From Chloroflexota bacterium (lineage in GTDB: Bacteria; Chloroflexota; Anaerolineae; Anaerolineales; Villigracilaceae), in contig JAKANW010000075.1 of the NCBI GenBank assembly GCA_021823555.1, forward strand, positions 1 through 9,022: 9,022 nucleotides of DNA, in the 5' to 3' direction. The notes beneath the pieces are model-generated. The model saw nothing but the letters and a program-made list of their open reading frames with translations. It ran no database searches and was not told where the DNA came from. Shown piece by piece: positions 1 through 5,342 of this stretch; position 1 is the first letter of the stretch; each line of letters starts with the position of its first letter. The translations under genes were made by a program, and so were the position numbers.

Positions 1-909
1 TCGCCCAGGCTGGAGGCCAGGTAGCGCTCCACCAGGGGGTCCCAGCGCATCAGCAGGTTGGAGCGACCAGGCGATCTCACCGGTGGAGGCTTTCAGTGCA
101 TATAGCTGCCCCGCCCCATCGCCGATATAAAGCATATCCCCATTTAAAACAGGGCTGCCCCACACCCAACCTTTCGTGTTTTGCTGCCAGATCACCTTGC
201 CGTTGGAAGCATCCAAGGCGAACACTTTCGCGGCGAAAGAGCCTACGAAGATGGTTTTCCCGTCTGTGCTCAGGGCTGGCGCGCCGACCACCGAACCTCC
301 CAGGTCAGCCTTCCACGCAACCTTGCGACTCTGCAAATCAATGGCATAAACAAAATGGTCCAGCGAAGAGACGAACAGGTGGCTGCCATCGCTGACCGGT
401 GTGGCCCACAGGTGCCCCCCTTTGCCAATCTCCAGCGACCAGAGCAGGCTGCCGGAGGTCAGGTCAACCGCATACAGATAGCCATCGTTGTTGGGGGCAT
501 AAATAGTCGTATCTACTACCAGCGGCGCGGCGACCCAAATATCCTGGGCGCCCGCAAAGGCGCAGGCGGCGCTGGGGGTATTCGTTGCAGCATCAATCTT
601 CGTTGTGTCAATCACATAAATACAATGGTCGGAACCGGAGCTACCGGCCACCAGGCGGCCATCCCCAAGAAGGACCGGGGTCGCAAAAAACGAGACTTTG
701 GCATCCGCCTTCTCAGGATATTTCCATAGTTGGGCGCCGTCGCTCAGGCGCACCGCATAGATCTGTGAACCATCGGCAAGATAAGCAGCTTTCGCGTCCG
801 CAGCCAGGCCGGGCCAACTGACGTTACGTGAAGCCGCGCTGGAACATGCGCTTAGGATCAGTGCGCCAACCGCAATCAAAGTGATCAGGAAAAAACGTTT
901 TGTGGTCAA
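1..909 (-). CDS. PQQ-like beta-propeller lipoprotein (partial, C-terminus beyond window)
   Basis: 303 codons are open to the left edge with no stop, so the protein is incomplete. The start is TTG at 909-907; an AGGAG Shine-Dalgarno 7 bases upstream decides it, and no ATG or GTG is better placed. The N-terminus (K4-R5, then a hydrophobic stretch) ends in the lipobox LSAC with Cys22, so I infer a lipid-anchored extracytoplasmic protein. Blade motifs of the quinoprotein/PQQ-repeat type recur at residues 49-62, 144-157, 186-199, 228-241 and 268-281, in the form (hydrophobic)-Y-A-(hydrophobic)-D/K-x(3)-G-x(3)-W, mostly 40-42 residues apart. No catalytic or PQQ-ligand set is visible, so a binding or scaffold role is more likely than dehydrogenase activity. 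It starts 10 bases after the yidD stop and is probably cotranscribed with it. The last 20 or so residues do not look like propeller (see findings). Family is fairly sure, function unknown. Confidence 0.85.
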   Translation of the reverse strand, partial: MTTKRFFLITLIAVGALILSACSSAASRNVSWPGLAADAKAAYLADGSQIYAVRLSDGAQLWKYPEKADAKVSFFATPVLLGDGRLVAGSSGSDHCIYVIDTTKIDAATNTPSAACAFAGAQDIWVAAPLVVDTTIYAPNNDGYLYAVDLTSGSLLWSLEIGKGGHLWATPVSDGSHLFVSSLDHFVYAIDLQSRKVAWKADLGGSVVGAPALSTDGKTIFVGSFAAKVFALDASNGKVIWQQNTKGWVWGSPVLNGDMLYIGDGAGQLYALKASTGEIAWSLQPADALGPPGGALPGLQPGR

Positions 910-922
910 ACTTACACTCCTA
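910..922 (-). promoter_or_regulatory. Shine-Dalgarno site deciding the TTG start of the propeller gene
   Basis: On the minus strand the string TAGGAG combines the yidD stop codon (TAG, 922-920) with an AGGAG ribosome binding site. The TTG start follows 7 bases later at 909-907. The overlap of stop and ribosome binding site suggests translational coupling of the lipoprotein to yidD. Confidence 0.6.
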
Positions 923-1210
923 GGGGACGGGATCATACCCACCGGGGTTGAAGGGGTTGCAACGCAAGACGCGCCAGCCAGCCATTAACGAGCCTTTCAG
1001 CGCGCCGTATTTGTAGATTGCCTGGTAACCATAATGAGAACAGGATGGGTAAAAACGACAGGTGTTTTCGGGCAGGCCGCGTGAAATGGTGTTCTGATAC
1101 AAGCGGATGAGCGCCAGCAGGAGGATGCGCGGCCAATTGAGCGGCATACGCGGCAAATCGCGCAGACGCGGCTCATTCGGGTAATCGTGAAGATGAAACT
1201 CAGAATTCAT
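920..1210 (-). CDS. yidD: Membrane protein insertion efficiency factor YidD
   Basis: 96 residues from the ATG at 1210. The core is typical of the family: a hydrophobic amphipathic segment [15 protein letters not shown], then [15 protein letters not shown] with the paired cysteines, and an R-x-L-R-C-N-P-F-x-P-G-G-x-D-P-V-P ending. YidD is a small membrane-associated protein that aids YidC/Sec insertion of membrane proteins. The chosen start overlaps the end of rnpA by 11 bases, but no good Shine-Dalgarno precedes it. An internal ATG at 1147 would give 75 residues, closer to the usual 70-85, and is a real alternative. It sits between rnpA and the propeller lipoprotein, as expected for the rpmH-rnpA-yidD-yidC order. 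Identity is firm, start uncertain. Confidence 0.93.
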   Translation of the reverse strand: MNSEFHLHDYPNEPRLRDLPRMPLNWPRILLLALIRLYQNTISRGLPENTCRFYPSCSHYGYQAIYKYGALKGSLMAGWRVLRCNPFNPGGYDPVP

Positions 1211-1547
1211 CAGCGGGGGTGAGTCCGGCGCGGCGGAGCAGGGCCAACAAGGCGGTACGTACATCACTCAGCGAAGCGCCGATCATGCCTGGGCGGGCAA
1301 CCAGGATCAAGTCCCAACCGGAGGCGAGGGTGGGAAGGATCGGCCGCATGGCTTCGCGCAGTAATCGTTTCGCACGGTTGCGTTGGGTCGCGTTTCCCAC
1401 GCTCCGCCCGGCAGTGACTCCCACTTTTAGATCAGGTGCATCGCTGGCCTGGGCTATCAACACAACAAGCGGGTGGGCATAAGACTTACCAGTTCGCCGC
1501 ACCCGCTTGAAGTCATCTGACTGGGTCAGGCGGAATTTACGCTGCAC
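1200..1547 (-). CDS. rnpA: Ribonuclease P protein component
   Basis: 115 residues, the normal length. RnpA is the protein subunit that assists the RNase P RNA in removing 5' leaders from tRNA precursors. Visible family features are the N-terminal [17 protein letters not shown] block (residues 5-21), a [11 protein letters not shown] segment (42-52) and the RNR signature helix R56-N57-R58-A-K-R61-L-L-R64-E65, which contacts the RNA. The start codon is GTG (1547-1545), preceded by GAGGA a few bases upstream. The reading frame stays open further upstream but lacks a better start, and the family alignment begins here. It follows rpmH by 56 bases and ends inside the start of yidD, so the three genes are probably one transcript. 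Confidence 0.95.
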   Translation of the reverse strand: MQRKFRLTQSDDFKRVRRTGKSYAHPLVVLIAQASDAPDLKVGVTAGRSVGNATQRNRAKRLLREAMRPILPTLASGWDLILVARPGMIGASLSDVRTALLALLRRAGLTPADEF

Positions 1548-1603
1548 CCGTTCCTCGTCAAAGGCTGGGAGAGCCTGATCCGCGAGTCACGCCCGTCCCG
1601 GCT

Positions 1604-1774
1604 TTACCAGCGAGTCCGCTTGACGTGCTCGTTGGACTTGGCGGCCAATTTATAGCGGCCTTTCAGCCGGCGGCGCTTGAGCACAGCGCGGCCATCGGCC
1701 GTAGCCATGCGCGAGCGAAAGCCGTGCACACGCACACGGCGGCGGATTTTTGGTTGGTAGGTTCGCTTGGTCAT
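1604..1774 (-). CDS. rpmH: 50S ribosomal protein L34
   Basis: 56 residues from ATG at 1774-1772 to TAA at 1606-1604. It opens with [13 protein letters not shown], the hallmark L34 start (KRTYQP), followed by V-H-G-F-R-S-R-M and then [13 protein letters not shown], all conserved in the family. The protein is highly basic and binds 23S rRNA in the large subunit. Most bacterial L34 proteins are about 44-46 residues, so this one has a C-terminal tail of about ten residues (roughly 45-56) that is still basic and ends in R-T-R-W. A GAGGAA Shine-Dalgarno lies 8 bases before the ATG (1783-1788). It is the first gene of the rpmH-rnpA-yidD cluster and has its own promoter at 1882-1911. Confidence 0.96.
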   Translation of the reverse strand: MTKRTYQPKIRRRVRVHGFRSRMATADGRAVLKRRRLKGRYKLAAKSNEHVKRTRW

Positions 1775-1806
1775 TCTTGACGTTCCTCACTCAAAAGATG
1801 ATTGCT

Positions 1807-1854
1807 AAGTCCCGCAAGGGAATTCCATATCAAGGAAAAACTCCCGCCAGGGAA
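1807..1854. repeat. Pair of 16-base direct repeats in the rpmH leader, each with an inverted core
   Basis: On the plus strand, AACTCCCGCCAGGGAA (1839-1854) and AAGTCCCGCAAGGGAA (1807-1822) match at 14 of 16 positions. Their starts are 32 bases apart, about three helical turns. Each has a TCCC-N4-GGGA inverted core that could fold as a 4-bp stem with a tetraloop in the transcript or form a dyad for a protein. The copy at 1839-1854 is followed on the minus strand by TTTTT, so it could also act as a weak terminator or attenuator after the TrkA gene. Both lie between the predicted transcription start and the rpmH ribosome binding site. Confidence 0.55.
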
Positions 1855-1881
1855 CAAGCAGGCAGTATAGACTGGCGCGGT

Positions 1882-1911
1882 ATTATACCGTAAGGGTTAT
1901 GATTCGGTCAA
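1882..1911 (-). promoter_or_regulatory. Sigma70-type promoter of the rpmH-rnpA-yidD cluster
   Basis: On the minus strand a TTGACC -35 box (plus positions 1906-1911) and a perfect TATAAT -10 box (1882-1887) are separated by 18 bases. Transcription would start near 1875, giving an rpmH leader of about 100 bases. The -35 box begins just three bases after the stop codon of the upstream TrkA-like gene, so the ribosomal cluster is separated transcriptionally from the potassium module despite the short gap (1775-1914). Confidence 0.75.
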
Positions 1912-1914
1912 AGG

Positions 1915-2628
1915 CTATTTTTCGATTGCAGGGCTTTTTTTCCTGCCTTCGCGCACCGGGTAATGAGGGTGGGCCAGCAGGTCCGCCAATATTTTGGCGC
2001 CTTCCGGGCTGGTAACAGCCACAATTTCGTCGTCTTCCTGAAAGGTGCTGTCGCCGCGTGGCAGGGTCATCACCCCATCACGGATGATGGCCGCGATCAC
2101 ACAATGCTCGGCCAATTCCATATCCTTAAGCTGGATGCCGATCCCCTTCGCCCCGGCCGGCACCTTCTCTTCCACTACAGAATACCGCCCGCGGCGGATC
2201 TTGAAGAGGGTCATCATATCGCCCAGCGACATCTCCTCCTGGATGAGATGCGCCAGCAGGTCAGCCTGGTTGAGCGCCACGTCCACATGGAACTTTTCAT
2301 CGAACAGCCAGGAATTGTTCGGGTTGTTGACACGCGCGATCGTGCGGGGCACCTCGAACATCGTCTTGGCCAGGTAACACAGCGCCAAATTGGTCGCATC
2401 ATCGCTGGTCACAGCCGCCAACACAAGCGCCTCACGTACACCTGCCAACTCCAGGATGTCAGGCTGTATTGGATTCCCTTCATAAATACACTCTGTCGGC
2501 AACTCCTGATGCAGGCGTTCCAAAAGGGAACGGCGATATTCGATCAAACGGACTTTATGTTTTTCATTGAGCAGGAAATTAGCGAGGCGCGCCCCAGTCC
2601 GCCCGCCACCGGCAATCAGTACGAACAT
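1915..2628 (-). CDS. TrkA-like RCK protein, second of pair
   Basis: 237 residues. The N-terminal TrkA-N/RCK Rossmann fold (about 1-125) starts with G7-G-G9-R-T-G12, the GxGxxG dinucleotide-binding loop. Glu30 at the end of the second strand is the position that usually contacts the ribose of NAD(H). A TrkA-C/RCK_C domain follows (about 140-215: V-P-A-G-A-K-G, then P-R-G-D-S-T-F-Q-E-D-D-E-I). A short basic tail ends the protein. No membrane segment is present. Such proteins are cytoplasmic regulatory subunits that assemble as rings and gate potassium transporters in response to nucleotides. The ATG is one base after the stop of the preceding RCK gene, with a GGAGG site inside that gene's end, so the two are likely translated in balance. 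Domain assignment is firm; its transporter partner is inferred. Confidence 0.9.
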   Translation of the reverse strand: MFVLIAGGGRTGARLANFLLNEKHKVRLIEYRRSLLERLHQELPTECIYEGNPIQPDILELAGVREALVLAAVTSDDATNLALCYLAKTMFEVPRTIARVNNPNNSWLFDEKFHVDVALNQADLLAHLIQEEMSLGDMMTLFKIRRGRYSVVEEKVPAGAKGIGIQLKDMELAEHCVIAAIIRDGVMTLPRGDSTFQEDDEIVAVTSPEGAKILADLLAHPHYPVREGRKKSPAIEK

Positions 2629-2629
2629 G

Positions 2630-3289
2630 TTACGCCTCCACCTTTCCCAGGCGAGACGTCAGCACCCCGATACCTTGAAAGGTCGTGCTGACGTTCAACA
2701 CGTCGCCCGTTGCAAGACGAACAGCCGCCTCGGGCAGGAACGAACGGCCTGCTCTCGTTATGGCAACCGGATAGCACCCTGTGAGCGGTTCCAGCAACTC
2801 GCCCAGTGTACGGTTGTTCCAGGCTTCAGGGACCACCACTTCGTACACCTCAACTTCGCCATTCCCTGCGGAATAGACTGTCCTTTGCGAAGGATTTATC
2901 AACAATTCTTCAACCCGCTGTGCACCCCAGAATGTTGAACTGACCGTCTGCAAGTCAAAGGCTTCAATCACCTTTCGTAAGGCCGGGTCATAATTGCGGG
3001 CTACCACGATGGGAACGTTGTAAAACGACTTGGCGGTATGCGCCACAACCGCGTTCAACGTATCAGAATTTGTAACTGCTGCCAAGCCGTCGGCTTCCTT
3101 TATGCCGGCGCGCTCCAGAACATTTTCAGCCAACCCCTCGCCTTCCAAAGTCCGGCCGCGAAAGTCAGGGTGCAAGCGATTAAACGCTTCCCGGTCGTAA
3201 TCAACGACAACCACCTGGTGCCCGCCTTTAAACAAGCGGTAAGCCAGTTCCGAACCAACCCGCCCGCAACCTACAATAATGAAGTTCAT
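2630..3289 (-). CDS. TrkA-like RCK protein, first of pair
   Basis: 219 residues. The TrkA-N domain (about 1-130) opens with I-I-V-G7-C-G9-R-V-G12, with Asp30 at the end of strand two (VVVDYD), so NAD(H)/ATP-type nucleotide binding is expected. The segment N-S-D-T-L-N near residues 73-78 resembles the conserved region contacting the nucleotide. A divergent TrkA-C domain follows (about 143-215, with V-x-V-P-E-A-W-N-N-R-T-L and A-T-G-D-V-L-N-V). It is a cytoplasmic protein. The ATG at 3289 is preceded by AAGGAG and lies 3 bases after the stop of the second KimA-like gene, so this is one operon. The neighbouring RCK protein is similar in fold but clearly different in sequence. Together they total 456 residues, close to a two-domain TrkA such as that of E. 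coli. Partner inferred, family firm. Confidence 0.9.
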   Translation of the reverse strand: MNFIIVGCGRVGSELAYRLFKGGHQVVVVDYDREAFNRLHPDFRGRTLEGEGLAENVLERAGIKEADGLAAVTNSDTLNAVVAHTAKSFYNVPIVVARNYDPALRKVIEAFDLQTVSSTFWGAQRVEELLINPSQRTVYSAGNGEVEVYEVVVPEAWNNRTLGELLEPLTGCYPVAITRAGRSFLPEAAVRLATGDVLNVSTTFQGIGVLTSRLGKVEA

Positions 3290-3292
3290 ATC

Positions 3293-5251
3293 TTACTCCT
3301 TGCCTTCAACAACATGATAGGGCACATCCGTCACGACGACCCCAGGCTTGGACAACAATTCACTGCGCAGCACGTTGGCAGTCTGCATATGCAAGGCATT
3401 ATGCCAGGGCTTCGATGGAATAAACTGTGGCACCACGACCGTAACGGTTTCGTCCGGCTGCCGCTGGGCAATGATCTCTTCTACATATTCAAGCAACGGT
3501 TCGATAAACAGACGATAAGGCGAATCCAAAATCACCAGGCGAGTCCCTTCGCCCCAACTGATCCACTTCTTGCGCACTTTCTCGGTCTCGACGGGGTCAA
3601 TGGATATATGCACCACCGTGACGTCATCTGAAAGCAGGCGGGCATAGCGTAGAGCTTGTACCGTTCCCTGGTGCACACCACTGACGGGCATAATGACACG
3701 GTGGCGGGTTGTACGGGCAGGCAAACCGCCAAAGTCTTCCAGGGAAAGATGTTTGGCCAAATCCTTATAATGATGATGAATGGAAAAGAAAATTGTGACG
3801 AGGAAAGGGGTCAGGATCAGGACGATCCAGGCGCCATCATGGAACTTGGTGGCAGCAAAGACCACCATCACAATGGCTGTACAAACCGAACCAAAGCCAT
3901 TGACGATCATTTTATATTGCCAGCCAGATTCATACCTGAGGGTCGAACCCGGTTCCACGATTTCCTCACCTGGTTTGAGATGCCCCACTTTCCACCAGCG
4001 ACGCGCCATGCCTGCCTGCGAAAGCGTGAAGGACAAAAACACACCGATGGCATACAGAGGGATCAAGCGCGTCACGCTGGCTTTAAAGAGGACGATCAAA
4101 ACCGAAGCGATGATGGCCAGGGTGATGATGCCATTTGAATATACCAGCCGGCTGCCGCGGAACGTCAACTGGCGCGGCAGGAAACCGTCCCCGGCGTGCA
4201 AGGCGCTCAAGCGGGGGAAGTCTGCAAAGGCAGTATTGGCAGCCATGATGAGGATCACAGTTGTGGCAACAATCGTGCCGAGGTAAAGGATGCCGCGCCC
4301 ATCAAAGACTGTGCGGGCCAACTGTGAGATCATCGTCTCTTTTTCAGATGGAATGGCGCCAATGTGCCCGCCGAGGAAAGAAATCACCAGGAACAGGGAA
4401 CTGAGGATCAAAGCCATCCAGATCAGGGTGACCCCGGCATTGCGACTGCGAGGCTCTTTGAAAGCAGTAATGCCATTCGAGATGGCTTCGATACCGGTAA
4501 GGGCAGCCGTGCCGCTGGAAAAAGCATGCAGGAGCAGGAAGGGCGTAACGATCAGGACGGTCTGTGGGATCTGAAGTTGCGGAGGATCAATCACTGTCCC
4601 CAGAGAACCGGTCGCAAACCGGAATATGCCAATGCCGACGGTCAAATACAACATCACGATAAAGAAATAGGTCGGCACAGCAAAGGCCGCGCCGGATTCT
4701 TTCACGCCGCGTAAATTGATCAGCATGATGAACAATACACAACCGACGGCGATCACGACGCGATACAGATACAGCCCCGGATAGGCTGAAACGATCTGCG
4801 CCACGCCGGAGGAGACCGAGACCGCCACCGTCAGGATATAGTCGGTTAACAGCGCCGCCCCGGCAGTCTGCGCCGGCAGTTCGCCCAGGTTATCGCGGGC
4901 CACGATGTAAGCGCCACCGCCTCCCGGATAAGCATGGATGGTCTGCTCATAGGAGATAGCCACAATTGCCAGAAGAACCACGATGGCAATTGAGATCGGG
5001 AAGACATAACCGAAAGCAGCCGTGCCTGCCAGCGCCAGAATTGTCAGGATTTCCTGACTTGCATACGCCGTCGAAGATAAAGCGTCAGACGCGAAAACGG
5101 CCAGGCCAATAGCCTTGCCGATGGTTTGGTGAGGTGCGTCGGCGGTCTGGAGCGGACGTCCGATCAACCAGTGGCTGAGCGAACGCGGCGGCTGGTACTC
5201 GCTCGAACGCTGCATGATCGCTGATTGATCCAAATTTTGATGGGTAGACAT
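3293..5251 (-). CDS. KUP/KimA-type potassium permease, copy 2 (APC superfamily)
   Basis: 652 residues from ATG at 5251. A GTG start at 5308 would add 19 residues (L-S-L-Q-A-R-V-Y...) that the paralog lacks and would sit in the leader hairpin, so it is not preferred. The sequence resembles B. subtilis KimA (YdaO), a proton-coupled high-affinity potassium importer. Shared motifs are FASDALSSTAY (D56, Y63), GGGAYIVARDNLGE, LLTDYILTV (D137, T141, then S145), ALTGIEAISN and LIPLYAIGVF, covering positions tied to potassium binding in KimA. About 12 hydrophobic segments run to around residue 515. A cytoplasmic Usp-like domain follows and contains P-Q-F-I-P-S-K-P-W-H-N-x-L-H, also conserved in KimA. 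It is a tandem paralog of the gene at 5343-7292, and two TrkA-like genes follow closely. Potassium is the likeliest substrate; an amino acid permease is less likely. Confidence 0.88.
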   Translation of the reverse strand: MSTHQNLDQSAIMQRSSEYQPPRSLSHWLIGRPLQTADAPHQTIGKAIGLAVFASDALSSTAYASQEILTILALAGTAAFGYVFPISIAIVVLLAIVAISYEQTIHAYPGGGGAYIVARDNLGELPAQTAGAALLTDYILTVAVSVSSGVAQIVSAYPGLYLYRVVIAVGCVLFIMLINLRGVKESGAAFAVPTYFFIVMLYLTVGIGIFRFATGSLGTVIDPPQLQIPQTVLIVTPFLLLHAFSSGTAALTGIEAISNGITAFKEPRSRNAGVTLIWMALILSSLFLVISFLGGHIGAIPSEKETMISQLARTVFDGRGILYLGTIVATTVILIMAANTAFADFPRLSALHAGDGFLPRQLTFRGSRLVYSNGIITLAIIASVLIVLFKASVTRLIPLYAIGVFLSFTLSQAGMARRWWKVGHLKPGEEIVEPGSTLRYESGWQYKMIVNGFGSVCTAIVMVVFAATKFHDGAWIVLILTPFLVTIFFSIHHHYKDLAKHLSLEDFGGLPARTTRHRVIMPVSGVHQGTVQALRYARLLSDDVTVVHISIDPVETEKVRKKWISWGEGTRLVILDSPYRLFIEPLLEYVEEIIAQRQPDETVTVVVPQFIPSKPWHNALHMQTANVLRSELLSKPGVVVTDVPYHVVEGKE

Positions 5252-5288
5252 ACTACTTTCTCTTTCTTGCTGCCTACAAAAATATACC

Positions 5289-5303
5289 CTCGCCTGGAGC
5301 GAG
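5289..5303 (-). terminator. Hairpin with T-rich tail between the two KimA-like genes
   Basis: On the minus strand CTCGC-TCCAG-GCGAG forms a 5-bp stem with a 5-base loop, followed eight bases later by TTTTT. It could be a weak terminator for copy 1 or a 5' leader hairpin for copy 2, since a TATAAT box lies just upstream at 5313-5318. Confidence 0.35.
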
Positions 5304-5312
5304 AGCACGGGG

Positions 5313-5318
5313 ATTATA
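5313..5318 (-). promoter_or_regulatory. Possible -10 box for KimA-like copy 2
   Basis: A perfect TATAAT on the minus strand lies in the 91-base gap between the two permease genes. No recognisable -35 box is found 16-18 bases upstream (that stretch is C-rich), so an activator or an alternative spacing would be needed. Copy 2 may instead depend on read-through from copy 1. Confidence 0.35.
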
Positions 5319-5342
5319 TTACAAATCGGAACGTTGGGGGTG

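Noticed and set aside
1839..1854. Strong terminator for the potassium module
   Set aside because: The stem is only 4 bp (TCCC/GGGA) before TTTTT, and it lies downstream of the rpmH promoter, where it would also stop rpmH transcription. I recorded it as part of the repeat pair instead.
1775..1914. Replication origin or DnaA boxes next to rpmH
   Set aside because: No TTATNCACA-like cluster or AT-rich unwinding region is present. The gap is explained by a promoter and the leader repeats.
1963..2691. Long plus-strand open frame (242 codons) opposite the second TrkA-like gene
   Set aside because: It is antisense to a clearly conserved RCK protein, has no family features of its own, and mirrors the codon bias of the real gene. 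Other plus-strand frames (181-729, 3038-3631, 3656-4138, 5709-6248, 7691-8194) fail for the same reason.
5252..5308. GTG start at 5308 extending KimA-like copy 2 by 19 residues
   Set aside because: The added residues have no counterpart in the paralog, and the start falls inside the leader hairpin region. The ATG at 5251 has a purine-rich upstream stretch and aligns with copy 1.
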